64,000 nucleotides of DNA from Parapedobacter composti (GTDB lineage Bacteria > Bacteroidota > Bacteroidia > Sphingobacteriales > Sphingobacteriaceae): NCBI RefSeq assembly GCF_900112315.1, contig NZ_FOLL01000015.1:1-64000 (forward strand), written 5' to 3'. Below the pieces are notes generated by a model that did not search any database, had not been told where the DNA came from, and worked only from the letters and a program-made list of their open reading frames with translations. A program made the translations under genes and the position numbers. Positions 10,363 through 19,723 of this stretch are shown here, piece after piece; the stretch's first letter is position 1, and every line of letters begins with the position of its first letter.

Positions 10363-13242
10363 ATGACTATTTTCTATCAATCAGCTGCCCAATTCTTTGT
10401 TAAAACAAGCCTATTGGTTGTTTTTTTATTGCCGCTTGGCGCTCATTCCGCATTTTCGCAAAGCGACCGGCGGGTGCGGGGAACATTGCGTAATCCTGCC
10501 GGTGACGCTGTCGCGGGCGCGTCAGTTAGGCTGGTGTCTGAACGCGATTCCGTACAGACCAGCTCTGGAGCCGAGGGAGGCTTTACGTTCAACAAAATAC
10601 GAGGGCAGCGTTTAGTGCTTACCGTGACGAGCCTGGGATATGACACGCTTCGTCAGACGTTCGTGTTTGACGCGGGTGAAAATGAGCTGCAGATACCCCC
10701 TCTCGTTTTGCGTGAAGCGAGTCATTTGCTGGGGGAGGTTTCTGTGACGGGTACTATACCCATCACCGTCAAGGAAGATACGTTAGAGTATTCTACGAGA
10801 AATTTACGATTGCGCGAAGGGGCTTTGGTGGAAGATGCCTTGAAAAAGCTGGATGGTGTGGAGGTCGATAAAGATGGTAATGTAACCGCTCAGGGCGAAA
10901 CCGTGACACGGGCCCGCATCAACGGCAAGGACTTTTTTGGCGGTGATATCCAGGCAGCCATCAAAAACTTGCCGGCCGAGATTATTGAGAAAATACAGAT
11001 AGTGGATGACTATGGGGATATGGCCAATATTACCGGAAACCGTACGGGCGATCCGGAACGGGTGCTGAACCTCCAGATAGCGCCCGATAAAAACAACGGT
11101 GATTTCGGGAACTTCCGTGCCGGAGGCGGTACCGAAGACCGCTATCAGGCAACCGGATCGTACGGCAAATTCAAGGAAGGTATGCAGCTTTCCGTATTAG
11201 GCAACCTGAACAATGTGAACGCTAGTTTATTCGATTTTAACATCCGCAGCGGTGGAGCGCGCCGGAGCCGCGGAGGCGGCAGCTTTGGCCGTGGGTTTGG
11301 CGGTGGCGGTTGGGGAGGGGCAGATGGCCTTACTAATACCCAATCCATCGGCATCAACTATCGTCAGGACTTTAATGATAAACTGACCATGTATGGCGAA
11401 TATAGCTTTGGTCATACCGATAACGCCACGCTTAGCGCACGATTTGAAGAAACCACGCTTATCAATGAAGGTGTGGTGTACATGGCCAGTAACACCGACA
11501 ACGGAAGGCAAACCAATGATCATCGGTTCAGCTGGAATATTGAATACAAACCTGATGACAAAAACTATATTAAACTCTCGCCTAATCTCAGTTATAGGCA
11601 CGACCGCACCAATAACTTCCGGATGGGCAGCAACATTCGCAACGATTTGCTGGTTAACGATGAGCAAACCAATCAATATAACCGATCGTCTGCGCCTAAT
11701 TATGGTATCAGCGGGTTATATAACCGTAGGTTGAGCGACAACGGGCGGAACATTTTTTTGAATTTTTCGTTGAATACTGCCCGTACCGCCCAGGATCAGG
11801 AGCGTATCCTGAACTCATTGGTTTATACGACTTCCATTGCTGATTTGGATAGTATTTATCAACAGCATTTGGTTGATTTGGAAAACAAAAACCTCAACGG
11901 CGGTACCACACTTTCTTACATAGAGCCGCTCGGCCAATACAGCAACCTGGAAGTTAGCTATGATTTCAATTTTGCATCGTATGACAACAACCGTCATGCC
12001 AATGCCTATGATATTGATGGCGTGATTATTGATAATCCGGAGTACAATAACAGCCGTACATACGACTATACCTTTTATACGCATCGGGGTAGCCTTACCT
12101 ACCGTTACCGCAAAGATAAATGGAATTATTCACTGGGTGTGGCCGCCCAGCCAAATCAGTTGCGTGGAGGCGCCAACATCGACGGGGAGGCTATTCCAAT
12201 TAACCGCACGGGATTCAACTGGATGCCCGTTGCACGGCTGGAATACGAGATGTCGCGTACCAAGCGATTTAATATTAACTATACCGGCCGGGCAAACGAA
12301 CCCGGCGTGACTCAGATTCAGCCGTTTACAGACTATTCCAATCCCAACGCGCCGGTGACGGGTAATCCGGAGCTGTCTGCAGAATTTAATCATGAGTTGC
12401 GGGTCAATTACCGGAACTTCAATGTGGGTGGTGGGAATTCTTTTTTCGTAGGCCTTACAGGTTCATTGTCAGAAGATAAAATCGTAACAAACCGGACAAC
12501 TACGGTAGATGATTCCATTGGTGTCATTAATGCTACTGAATACTTGAATGCCAATGGTGTTTATAATACCCGTGGGTTTTATAACTTCTCCAAACCCTTC
12601 GCTGATCGAACATATACTTTGTCATTCAACGGTATGGTAAGTTATAATAACAACGTATCGTATGTAACTGCCCCGGAAAACAATGCCGAGGCATCGCTAC
12701 TTACACAACGCAATATTGCCAAAAACTGGGTGCTTGCTCAAGGGGTAAACTTCCGTTATAACCCCAAGGAAACCATTGAGGTTTCCCCGGGTGTAAGGTA
12801 TACATACAATACCACACGCAACACGGTTTCTGATAGGAATAACCGGGATGTATCCACTTGGGCACTTACTTTGTATGGCAGCGTAAATTTAACGCCGACG
12901 TGGATATTCAGTGCAGATTTAGCTAAAACAACGAACAATGGCTACAACAGTTCAGTGGATGCTAACCCGATGATTATCAACGCTTATATCGAAAAGCAGT
13001 TTCTCAAGGGCAGAACAGGGGCTATCCGTTTCCAAGCCTTTGATTTGCTCAACGAACAAACCAATGTGTCCCGCATGGTGACAGACAATAGCATTATTGA
13101 TAGCCGTACGAACCGCCTGGCTCGTTATTTTATGCTGACGTTCAGCTACCGGTTTTCGAATTTTGCCGGGGGAAATATGTTTGATGGCTCAGGCGGACCT
13201 GGGGGCTTCGGCGATGGCGATCGCCGAAGGGTACGTTTCTGA
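10363..13242 (+). CDS. TonB receptor-like outer-membrane beta-barrel protein
   Basis: A 959-residue protein of the Bacteroidetes outer-membrane barrel family related to TonB-dependent receptors. After a signal peptide (cleavage near HSAFSQ, residue 33) there is a carboxypeptidase-regulatory-like domain (about 36-110, starting VRGTLRNPAGDAVAGASV), then a plug-like region with the markers EDALKKLDGVEVDKDGNV and INGKDFFGGDI (about 160-195), then a long barrel to the C-terminal aromatic strand (MLTFSYRFSNF) followed by a Gly-rich tail. A striking Gly/Arg-rich loop lies at about residues 293-325. The substrate cannot be read from sequence. It follows the CBM9-like gene by 19 bases. Confidence 0.85.
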   Translation: MTIFYQSAAQFFVKTSLLVVFLLPLGAHSAFSQSDRRVRGTLRNPAGDAVAGASVRLVSERDSVQTSSGAEGGFTFNKIRGQRLVLTVTSLGYDTLRQTFVFDAGENELQIPPLVLREASHLLGEVSVTGTIPITVKEDTLEYSTRNLRLREGALVEDALKKLDGVEVDKDGNVTAQGETVTRARINGKDFFGGDIQAAIKNLPAEIIEKIQIVDDYGDMANITGNRTGDPERVLNLQIAPDKNNGDFGNFRAGGGTEDRYQATGSYGKFKEGMQLSVLGNLNNVNASLFDFNIRSGGARRSRGGGSFGRGFGGGGWGGADGLTNTQSIGINYRQDFNDKLTMYGEYSFGHTDNATLSARFEETTLINEGVVYMASNTDNGRQTNDHRFSWNIEYKPDDKNYIKLSPNLSYRHDRTNNFRMGSNIRNDLLVNDEQTNQYNRSSAPNYGISGLYNRRLSDNGRNIFLNFSLNTARTAQDQERILNSLVYTTSIADLDSIYQQHLVDLENKNLNGGTTLSYIEPLGQYSNLEVSYDFNFASYDNNRHANAYDIDGVIIDNPEYNNSRTYDYTFYTHRGSLTYRYRKDKWNYSLGVAAQPNQLRGGANIDGEAIPINRTGFNWMPVARLEYEMSRTKRFNINYTGRANEPGVTQIQPFTDYSNPNAPVTGNPELSAEFNHELRVNYRNFNVGGGNSFFVGLTGSLSEDKIVTNRTTTVDDSIGVINATEYLNANGVYNTRGFYNFSKPFADRTYTLSFNGMVSYNNNVSYVTAPENNAEASLLTQRNIAKNWVLAQGVNFRYNPKETIEVSPGVRYTYNTTRNTVSDRNNRDVSTWALTLYGSVNLTPTWIFSADLAKTTNNGYNSSVDANPMIINAYIEKQFLKGRTGAIRFQAFDLLNEQTNVSRMVTDNSIIDSRTNRLARYFMLTFSYRFSNFAGGNMFDGSGGPGGFGDGDRRRVRF

Positions 13243-13256
13243 GTACCGCCTTTTTT
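13206..13256 (+). terminator. Possible terminator at the end of the barrel gene
   Basis: Two stacked hairpins: arms CTTCGGCGAT (13206-13215) and ATCGCCGAAG (13220-13229), still inside the coding end, then GGTAC...GTACC followed by a run of six T (13251-13256). The second stem is only five pairs, so termination efficiency is uncertain. Confidence 0.4.
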
Positions 13257-13272
13257 GCTATCTTGCGCGCCT

Positions 13273-14502
13273 ATGGAGTATGAGCTTATTCATTTGCCTA
13301 ACGGTATCCGTGTCGTTTTGCACCAAGTGCCTTCCTCGGTTACCCATGCATGCATGCTGATTAACGCCGGTGCGCGCGATGAGGAGGCTGGCCGCTACGG
13401 ATTGGCGCACTTTATCGAGCATCTGTTATTCAAGCAGACGGAGCGGCGGAATACCAGTCAGATACTTAATAGGCTTGAGGCCGTAGGGGGCGACCTGAAT
13501 GCCTATACTACCAAAGAGTACACCTGCATACACGCGTCGTTCCTGACTCCTTACTTGGGGCGTGCGCTTGATTTGTTTGAGGATTTGTTTTTCCATTCGG
13601 TGTTCCCAACGCACGAGATGGAAAAGGAAAAAGGTGTTATTCTCGATGAAATGGCCTCGTATCTGGATAGTCCCGAAGACTCCGTTATGGACGATTTTGA
13701 AGATCAGCTTTTTCAAGGGCATGCTCTTGGACATAACATCCTGGGTACGGCTGATGACGTGATGCGGCTTAACAAGGCCGATATTACCCATTTTATTCAG
13801 CAGCATTACCATCCGCATGAGCTTGTTATCGGCATCAGTGGCAACTATACGGCAAAGGCGGTTACGGTTGCTGCCCAACGGATTATGGGTAACATCCCAG
13901 CGGCAGCCCACAGTCTAAGGAAAAGGGAAGCACCCCATCGCAATGGCACACACCATATGGTTGCCAGAAAGCCGATTAATCAAGCCCATTATGTGATGGG
14001 AGGATTGGCTTACGATACCCATCACGACCATAAAACCGGACTGCTCTTGCTCAACAACTTACTCGGTGGCATGGGCATGAGTTCTCGGCTCAACCTCATC
14101 GTGCGCGAACAGCAAGGCATTGCATATACCATAGAATCAGGGTACACGCCGCTTTCAGACACAGGTATTTTTCATATTTATTTCGGTACCGATGCAGAAA
14201 AGGCGGAAAAAGCGGTACGACTGGTCAAGAAGCAATTGAAGAAACTGCGTGAACAGAAGCTGGGCGTCATGCAATTGTATCAAGCGAAGAAGAAGTTCAA
14301 AGGGCAGATAGCCTTAGGCGAAGAGAACAGACTGAATCTGATTATGGCCTTAGCCAAAAGTGTATTGGATTACGGACAGGTGCAAACGCTGGATGAAGTG
14401 TTCAGGAAAATTGATGCAGTCACCGCTGACCAATTGCTGGCTATTGCTAATGAGATTTTCGATGAGCAGAACCTGTCCAGTTTGTGCTTTATGCCAGAGT
14501 AG
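13273..14502 (+). CDS. M16 family zinc metallopeptidase (pitrilysin-like)
   Basis: A 409-residue single-copy M16 peptidase. The inverted zinc motif HXXEH is present as HFIEH in the first 60 residues, with the distal zinc-ligand glutamate in EKGVILDEMASY about 70 residues later. The C-terminal M16 half includes the conserved R/Y region (SRLNLIVREQQGIAYTIESGY). Proteins of this size act as dimers of half-peptidases, and relatives process peptides or signal sequences. A TTG at 13255 would add six residues; I chose the ATG at 13273 because the family begins with the strand YELIHLPNGIRV. The protein lacks a clear signal peptide, so cytoplasmic location is likely. Confidence 0.9.
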   Translation: MEYELIHLPNGIRVVLHQVPSSVTHACMLINAGARDEEAGRYGLAHFIEHLLFKQTERRNTSQILNRLEAVGGDLNAYTTKEYTCIHASFLTPYLGRALDLFEDLFFHSVFPTHEMEKEKGVILDEMASYLDSPEDSVMDDFEDQLFQGHALGHNILGTADDVMRLNKADITHFIQQHYHPHELVIGISGNYTAKAVTVAAQRIMGNIPAAAHSLRKREAPHRNGTHHMVARKPINQAHYVMGGLAYDTHHDHKTGLLLLNNLLGGMGMSSRLNLIVREQQGIAYTIESGYTPLSDTGIFHIYFGTDAEKAEKAVRLVKKQLKKLREQKLGVMQLYQAKKKFKGQIALGEENRLNLIMALAKSVLDYGQVQTLDEVFRKIDAVTADQLLAIANEIFDEQNLSSLCFMPE

Positions 14503-14547
14503 GTGTTATCGCCTACCATTTCTGATAAAGGGTTACAACAATAAATT

Positions 14548-14937
14548 ATGCATATTCGACTAGGCAGAACCATCATTTTAGTAGCCGACTATGACGAGGC
14601 TTTTGAGTTTTATCGGCAGAATTTCTTTTGCGAAAAGCTATTTGATGCCGTCATGCCAGACGGAGAACGGTATCTCCATGTCCGCTTTCAGGGCGATGAG
14701 CAGAACGGTATCTGGTTCTTGCGTGCCGACACGGCGCAAAAGGCCCTGCTGGGAAATCAGACGGGCGGGCAGCCTACATTGGTGCTGTATACCGATGAAT
14801 GCCAAAAAGTGTATGAGCATGTGCTGAACAATGGTGTGACCATCCTCGAACCTATTAAAGACGCCGAGGGAAGCAGGTTTTTCCATTGTGCCGATTTATA
14901 TGGTAACCGGATTACCGTAGTGCAGCTTACAGGATAA
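14548..14937 (+). CDS. VOC superfamily (glyoxalase/bleomycin-resistance-like) protein
   Basis: A 129-residue vicinal-oxygen-chelate protein. The two paired beta-alpha-beta-beta-beta modules are evident: the N-terminal IRLGRTIILVADYDEAFEF and the C-terminal GSRFFHCADLYGNRITVVQL. Such proteins range from metal-dependent lyases and dioxygenases to drug-binding proteins. The first strand does carry H2 (in MHIRLG), but metal ligands cannot be assigned with confidence, so substrate and activity are unknown. It stands 45 bases after the M16 gene in the same direction and could be cotranscribed. Confidence 0.82.
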   Translation: MHIRLGRTIILVADYDEAFEFYRQNFFCEKLFDAVMPDGERYLHVRFQGDEQNGIWFLRADTAQKALLGNQTGGQPTLVLYTDECQKVYEHVLNNGVTILEPIKDAEGSRFFHCADLYGNRITVVQLTG

Positions 14938-14978
14938 TCCGACCGCGGCAATTACCGCCCTCGAATACCGTTGAGCGA

Positions 14979-15713
14979 CTAAAAGTATCGCTCAAACGAA
15001 AGGCCATAGGTAAATAACAGGTTTTCGCTGCGCGTGCGGTTAACCCGGTTGTAAACGAGCGCTGCTTTTAGATTAAGCCAGCGGCTAAGCTGGAATGTAA
15101 TGTCATTGTTAAGGCGGATGTTAAAATCCTTGCCGTCACGGAGCGAAGGCTGGTAGAAATTACTTCCTTGCAGTACGACCAACGACTTGATTACAAATTT
15201 ATACGCTAACCGGAACGAATTACGGATGGTTTGGTAGTCCACATGCCGGTTGTCAACCAAAATACTGCTCGTATCGAAAAGAAAGCCGTCGCTTAGGTTA
15301 AGATAAGCGGTTTCGTTATCGAAAAAGCTGTAAGCTACACCAGCGCCGGCAAGCAATTGGTTTTTGATGTTGAGCGATAAACTGGTGTTATAGTTAGCCA
15401 ACCCCCAATAGAAAAATCTCCGGCCCGAGCGATAGAAATTTGCGTCCAAAGTAGCCGAGTAGTCGTTATTCGTCGTCGTCCCATCTTGTTTTCCATAAAG
15501 CCAGTTGTTATTCAGGTTGAGGCTTATATATTCTTTTCGGATCGAAAAGCGTAGCCCATTATTAAAAAGGTAAGCACTTTTATCCGATGCCCGATTGATG
15601 GAATTGGTAGAAGAGAGTTGTATATAGTAATGCGTGCTGTCGGTCCATTGGGCCTGCGCAGCTACCGAGGCTAACGCTAATAGTAGGGTACAGTATATAA
15701 TTTTTCGTGTCAT
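14979..15713 (-). CDS. DUF481-type outer-membrane beta-barrel protein
   Basis: A 244-residue exported protein with a signal peptide ending in AAQAQ (about residue 21). The mature part is a run of short amphipathic strands rich in Tyr, Asn and Ser and ends with the aromatic strand GLSFERYF, a typical outer-membrane insertion signal. The pattern (salt-/alkaline-induced outer-membrane protein type, DUF481) supports a small barrel of unknown function. It is transcribed divergently from fabD. No enzymatic motif is visible. Confidence 0.7.
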   Translation of the reverse strand: MTRKIIYCTLLLALASVAAQAQWTDSTHYYIQLSSTNSINRASDKSAYLFNNGLRFSIRKEYISLNLNNNWLYGKQDGTTTNNDYSATLDANFYRSGRRFFYWGLANYNTSLSLNIKNQLLAGAGVAYSFFDNETAYLNLSDGFLFDTSSILVDNRHVDYQTIRNSFRLAYKFVIKSLVVLQGSNFYQPSLRDGKDFNIRLNNDITFQLSRWLNLKAALVYNRVNRTRSENLLFTYGLSFERYF

Positions 15714-15791
15714 GGATACGCTAATTTAGCAAATTCGCGTTCCGAATCCAGACGAAATCTGAAATCGGTCGGCAAGTGTCGGCATATTCCC

Positions 15792-15799
15792 TATATTTG
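15792..15799 (+). promoter_or_regulatory. -7 box (TATATTTG) for fabD
   Basis: Exact TAnnTTTG match 43 bases before the fabD ATG. No TTG is seen at the expected -33 distance. Confidence 0.45.
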
Positions 15800-15842
15800 T
15801 CCCATTTGGAAGCATTGTATAGATTAATAAACTGAACGAAAG

Positions 15843-16727
15843 ATGAAGAAAGCGTATATATTTCCGGGGCAAGGAGCCCAATTTGTAGGCATGGGGAAAG
15901 ACCTGTATGACCATAATGATGAGACCAGGTTCTTATTCGAACAGGCAAACGAACTGCTCGGCTTCCGAATTACCGATGTCATGTTTGAAGGTACAGATGA
16001 AGATCTCAAGCAAACGAAAGTTACACAACCGGCCATTTTCCTGCATTCAGTAATATTAGCTAAAGCACTCGGCAAGGCGTTTGATCCACAGATGGTGGCG
16101 GGACATTCTCTGGGCGAATTTTCGGCTTTGGTGGCAGCGGGGGCGCTAAGCTTTGAAGACGGCTTGAAACTGGTGGCTGCACGGGCTAATGCGATGCAGA
16201 AAGCTACGGAAATCCAGCCGTCTACCATGGCTGCCGTCCTTGGGCTGGACGACTTTACCGTGGAAGATATTTGTCAGCGCATAAGCGATGTGGTGGTGCC
16301 AGCCAATTATAATTGTCCCGGCCAACTGGTGATTTCCGGAACAATTGCAGGTGTAGATAGGGCCTGTGAACTGCTCTTGGAAGCTGGAGCTAAGCGTGCG
16401 CTTAAGCTCAATGTGGGCGGAGCGTTCCATTCGCCCCTGATGGAGTCGGCAAAGGTAGAACTGGAAGCGGCCATCGCGGAGGTGGAAATTAAAAAGCCGG
16501 TATGTGCGGTTTATCAGAATATTGATGCAAAGCCGCACGCTGATCCGGAGGCTATCAAGCGAAACCTTATCGACCAGCTTACCGGACCGGTGCGTTGGAC
16601 ACAGAGCATCCTGCATATGGTTGAAGACGGCGCAGCATCCTTCACGGAGGTTGGGCCGGGCAATGTGTTGCAGGGGCTGGTGAAGAAAATAAACAGACAG
16701 GCCGTCACGTCAGCAGCAACGCTTTAA
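15843..16727 (+). CDS. fabD: Malonyl-CoA:ACP transacylase FabD
   Basis: Transfers malonyl from CoA to acyl carrier protein to start each round of fatty acid elongation in the cytoplasm. The 294-residue length is typical. The nucleophile elbow GHSLGEF places the catalytic serine at residue 89; the N-terminal oxyanion loop FPGQGAQ and the histidine of GGAFHSPLM near residue 197 complete the active site. Other fab genes are not adjacent; the gene stands alone between a divergent barrel gene and convergent metK. A GC-rich hairpin follows the stop codon. Confidence 0.96.
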   Translation: MKKAYIFPGQGAQFVGMGKDLYDHNDETRFLFEQANELLGFRITDVMFEGTDEDLKQTKVTQPAIFLHSVILAKALGKAFDPQMVAGHSLGEFSALVAAGALSFEDGLKLVAARANAMQKATEIQPSTMAAVLGLDDFTVEDICQRISDVVVPANYNCPGQLVISGTIAGVDRACELLLEAGAKRALKLNVGGAFHSPLMESAKVELEAAIAEVEIKKPVCAVYQNIDAKPHADPEAIKRNLIDQLTGPVRWTQSILHMVEDGAASFTEVGPGNVLQGLVKKINRQAVTSAATL

Positions 16728-16732
16728 AGGAG

Positions 16733-16755
16733 CGGCCGGTCTGCGTTACCGGCCG
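16733..16755. terminator. GC-rich hairpin shared by convergent fabD and metK
   Basis: Arms CGGCCGGT (16733-16740) and ACCGGCCG (16748-16755) form an 8-bp perfect stem exactly in the 28-base gap between the two stop codons. There is no T-run on either side, so it may block read-through or protect 3' ends rather than act as a classical terminator. Confidence 0.45.
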
Positions 16756-18009
16756 TCAAAGGCTGAAAGCAGCTTTAACCTTGTCGACATAATCAAGCTT
16801 TTCCCAGGTGAACAGCTCCACTTCCAGGGTTTTGGTTTCGCCGTTGCTGTTTTCAAATGTTTTGGTGACGGTTTGCGGAACCCGGCCCATATGGCCGTAA
16901 GCCGCCGTTTCGGAATAGATAGGGTTGCGCAACTTTAGGCGGGTTTCGATACCATAAGGCGTCATATCAAACAGTTCGTGGATTTTTTCCGCGATTTCGG
17001 CGTCAGACAGGTTAACCTTGGCCGTGCCGTAGGTGTTGACATAAATTCCGATGGGATCCTTCACACCAATGGCATAGGATATCTGTACCAATAGCTCATC
17101 GGCAACACCGGCAGCCACCAGGTTTTTTGCGATGTGGCGCGTTGCGTAAGCCGCCGAACGGTCCACTTTTGAAGGATCCTTGCCCGAAAAGGCACCGCCG
17201 CCATGGCCGCCCTTTCCGCCATAGGTATCTACGATGATTTTACGGCCGGTAAGACCGGTGTCTCCATGTGGTCCGCCGATGACAAACTTACCCGTCGGGT
17301 TGATATGGTACTTAATGTCGTCAGTAAATAATTGTTGTAATTCAGGCTTGAGCTGAGACTTAACCCTGGGTATGAGAATATTAATGATGTCCGATTTGAT
17401 TTTTTCAAGCATAGCAGCTTCTGTTCCGAACTCATCGTGTTGTGTAGACACAACAATGGCATCGATACGGCTTGGCCTGTGGTTATCGTCATATTCAAGT
17501 GTTACCTGAGCCTTGGAATCCGGCCGTAGGTAGGTGATATCTTTGTTTTCACGGCGTAAAGCGGCAAGCTCATATAACAACCTATGGGCGAGATCTAGCG
17601 CTAACGGCATCAGGTTATCGGTTTCGTTATTGGCATAACCAAACATGATGCCCTGGTCTCCGGCTCCCTGCTCCTGCTTCTCTTTCCGGTCTACCCCTTG
17701 ATTGATGTCGGGCGATTGCTCGTGGATGGCCGATAACACGCCGCAGGAATGGGCTTCAAACATATATTCGGATTTCGTGTAGCCGATACGCTCAATAACC
17801 GAACGAGCGATTTTGGGTACATCAATATATACCGTTGATTTTACTTCGCCAGCAAGCACAACTTGGCCGGTAGTGACCAATGTTTCGATGGCTACCCGGG
17901 AGTCGGGGTCCCAAGCCAAAAAGTTATCGATTAGCGCATCGGAAATCTGATCCGCTATTTTATCGGGATGTCCTTCCGAAACGGACTCTGAAGTGAATAA
18001 ATAAGGCAT
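16756..18009 (-). CDS. metK: S-adenosylmethionine synthase MetK
   Basis: Makes S-adenosylmethionine from methionine and ATP in the cytoplasm. The 417-residue protein carries the family signatures: the N-terminal [19 protein letters not shown] with the catalytic histidine, the [12 protein letters not shown] motif, [13 protein letters not shown], and the glycine loop GGGAFSGKD with K/R ligands downstream. At 417 residues it is about 30 longer than E. coli MetK, as is usual in Bacteroidetes. A well-formed promoter lies 21 bases upstream of the ATG at 18009. I see no SAM riboswitch in the short leader. Confidence 0.97.
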   Translation of the reverse strand: MPYLFTSESVSEGHPDKIADQISDALIDNFLAWDPDSRVAIETLVTTGQVVLAGEVKSTVYIDVPKIARSVIERIGYTKSEYMFEAHSCGVLSAIHEQSPDINQGVDRKEKQEQGAGDQGIMFGYANNETDNLMPLALDLAHRLLYELAALRRENKDITYLRPDSKAQVTLEYDDNHRPSRIDAIVVSTQHDEFGTEAAMLEKIKSDIINILIPRVKSQLKPELQQLFTDDIKYHINPTGKFVIGGPHGDTGLTGRKIIVDTYGGKGGHGGGAFSGKDPSKVDRSAAYATRHIAKNLVAAGVADELLVQISYAIGVKDPIGIYVNTYGTAKVNLSDAEIAEKIHELFDMTPYGIETRLKLRNPIYSETAAYGHMGRVPQTVTKTFENSNGETKTLEVELFTWEKLDYVDKVKAAFSL

Positions 18010-18030
18010 AGTGGTGTTCTATTTGCGATG

Positions 18031-18060
18031 CAAAGCTACGATACTTTTATGGTTTTCAAA
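18031..18060 (-). promoter_or_regulatory. metK promoter (TTTG, 18 bp, TAGCTTTG)
   Basis: On the minus strand TTTG (18060-18057) is followed after 18 bases by TAGCTTTG (18038-18031), very close to the Bacteroidetes consensus TTTG-N19-TAnnTTTG. The -7 box ends 21 bases before the metK start codon. Confidence 0.7.
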
Positions 18061-18164
18061 ATGATGGGGTTCCGGTTCGTGGCCAGTACCGCGGAATCTG
18101 GGGGTCCAATATTAAATTTTTATCAATTGTTACAACACTTATCAAAATTTAACGTTTATGCTGA

Positions 18165-18172
18165 TACATTTG
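18165..18172 (+). promoter_or_regulatory. -7 box (TACATTTG) for the lipid kinase gene
   Basis: Exact TAnnTTTG match 26 bases before the ATG at 18199, which supports that ATG rather than the in-frame ATG at 18028. No clear -33 TTG at the usual spacing. Confidence 0.45.
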
Positions 18173-18198
18173 TGGTGCTAAATACGGACCAATCTGAC

Positions 18199-19074
18199 AT
18201 GGGAAAGAAGCGGGTGCTCTTTGTGGTAAATCCGATATCCGGTGGGAAGAAGAAAAAAGGCTTCGAAAAACGTGCGCTTGAAGACCTGGATACTTCTTTG
18301 TACGATGCGGAGTTTGTGTGTACCCAGTATGCTAACCACGCTTATGAACTGGGGGCTGAGGCAGTAGCCGACGGGGTGGACGTGGTTGTGGCAGTGGGGG
18401 GCGACGGCACCATTAATGAAATTGCCTCGGCGCTGAATGGCACGTCTACGGCGTTGGGAATTGTACCCGAGGGATCGGGCAACGGACTGGCGTTGTACTT
18501 GGGTATCCCACTTAATGAACGAGCGGCGGTGCGCAGGTTAAACCGGATGGAAAGCATGGTTATTGATAGCGGAAGCATTAACGGATTACTTTTTTTCAAT
18601 ATGGCGGGCATCGGATTCGACGCGTCTGTAAGTGATCGTTTTGCGAACGACAATATACGGGGGGCTATCGGTTACCTGAAGGCTGTCATGACCGAAATCA
18701 GTACCTATAAGCCCCAGCATTACCGGTTAACCATCGACGGACAATCCTTGGAACGAGAAGCGTTGATGATCAGCGTAGCGAATTCCCCGCAATACGGCAA
18801 CAATGCGCATGTGGCTCCGCAGGCATCCGTTACGGACGGTATATTGGATGTGTGTATCATACATAAATTTCCGCTGTATATTTTTCCGATGATGGTATTC
18901 CACTTGTTCAATAAAACGGCTGATCAATCCGAGTATGTAGAAATTATTCCCGGCAGGCAAATCCGCATCGTCCGCGAATCCGCCGATGCCGTGCATGTGG
19001 ACGGCGAACCCAAAGCATTAGGCCCGGTGTTGGACATCGAAGTGAATCCAAGTACATTGAGAATTATCTGTTAG
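18199..19074 (+). CDS. YegS/DagK family lipid kinase
   Basis: Predicted to phosphorylate diacylglycerol or a related lipid with ATP at the inner membrane. The 291-residue protein begins with the conserved strand KRVLFVVNPISGGKKK, has the nucleotide-binding GGDGTINEIASAL motif and the PEGSGNGLA motif (the family usually has GTGND here), and ends with the DGEPK substrate-side motif. An upstream in-frame ATG at 18028 would add 57 residues unlike the family and lies over the metK promoter, so I take 18199. The SUI1 gene follows 5 bases later and is probably cotranscribed. Substrate is inferred. Confidence 0.9.
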   Translation: MGKKRVLFVVNPISGGKKKKGFEKRALEDLDTSLYDAEFVCTQYANHAYELGAEAVADGVDVVVAVGGDGTINEIASALNGTSTALGIVPEGSGNGLALYLGIPLNERAAVRRLNRMESMVIDSGSINGLLFFNMAGIGFDASVSDRFANDNIRGAIGYLKAVMTEISTYKPQHYRLTIDGQSLEREALMISVANSPQYGNNAHVAPQASVTDGILDVCIIHKFPLYIFPMMVFHLFNKTADQSEYVEIIPGRQIRIVRESADAVHVDGEPKALGPVLDIEVNPSTLRIIC

Positions 19075-19079
19075 ATGCA

Positions 19080-19427
19080 ATGAAAAAAAAGAAACAAAAA
19101 TATACAGGTGTTGTATATTCCACGGCCGATAATTTCGTTTATCAAGAAGAGGAATCAACGCAAGAAGAAGTGACGCTGCCCAATCAACAGCAGCAGCTTC
19201 GGGTGATGTTGGACCGGAAGATGCGCGGCGGGAAGGTGGTCACCTTGGTAACGGGGTTTGTGGGTACGCAGGCCGATTTGGAGGCGTTGGGAAAGCGGCT
19301 TAAACAGCAATGTGGTGTGGGCGGAAGTGCTAAAGATGGCGAAATCATCATACAAGGCGATTTTAAGCAGCGCGTCTTGCAATTGCTGTTAGACGCCGGA
19401 TATCGGGCTAAACAAGTGGGTGGATAA
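19080..19427 (+). CDS. SUI1/eIF1-like translation factor (YciH family)
   Basis: A 115-residue protein with a basic, low-complexity N-terminus and a C-terminal SUI1 domain (about 45-113) ending in the typical GDFKQRVLQLLLDAGYRAKQ helix. The beta-hairpin GGKVVTLVTGF and the GKRLKQQCGVGGSAKDGEI segment match eIF1/YciH proteins, which influence start-codon fidelity on the ribosome; bacterial members are not essential. It follows the lipid kinase by 5 bases. Family membership is firm, cellular role in this phylum is not established. Confidence 0.92.
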   Translation: MKKKKQKYTGVVYSTADNFVYQEEESTQEEVTLPNQQQQLRVMLDRKMRGGKVVTLVTGFVGTQADLEALGKRLKQQCGVGGSAKDGEIIIQGDFKQRVLQLLLDAGYRAKQVGG

Positions 19428-19502
19428 CCCAATTTACCAAAAAGAGATATTTAATGATTAATTTGCAATTACAAAAAAAAATAGTTTTCATTGTAAAAAA
19501 AT

Positions 19503-19530
19503 TGCTTCCGCATTACAGAAGCATGTTTTG
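19503..19530 (+). terminator. Weak terminator after the SUI1 gene
   Basis: Six-pair stem TGCTTC (19503-19508) and GAAGCA (19518-19523), followed by TGTTTTG. The stem is short and the T-run is interrupted; it lies 75 bases beyond the SUI1 stop. Confidence 0.35.
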
Positions 19531-19602
19531 TCGGGGAGGTGTTGATGCTGCTGCTGCGCACTCCTTAGTATGATAAGATTTACTGACAATTATTGACAAA
19601 CG

Positions 19603-19632
19603 TTTTGTTTTTAGTTTAAAACACTATATTTG
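19603..19632 (+). promoter_or_regulatory. exbB operon promoter (TTTTG, 17 bp, TATATTTG)
   Basis: TTTTG at 19603-19607 and TATATTTG at 19625-19632 with a 17-base spacer match the Bacteroidetes promoter type. The leader to the ATG at 19724 is about 85 bases and AT-rich. Confidence 0.65.
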
Positions 19633-19723
19633 CTTTGCCCTTATATGAGGGTATTAAGGTTAATTTGCACAAATTACTTAAAAATCATATTTAACAACAT
19701 TAAAATCTAAAAATTCAAAAAAA

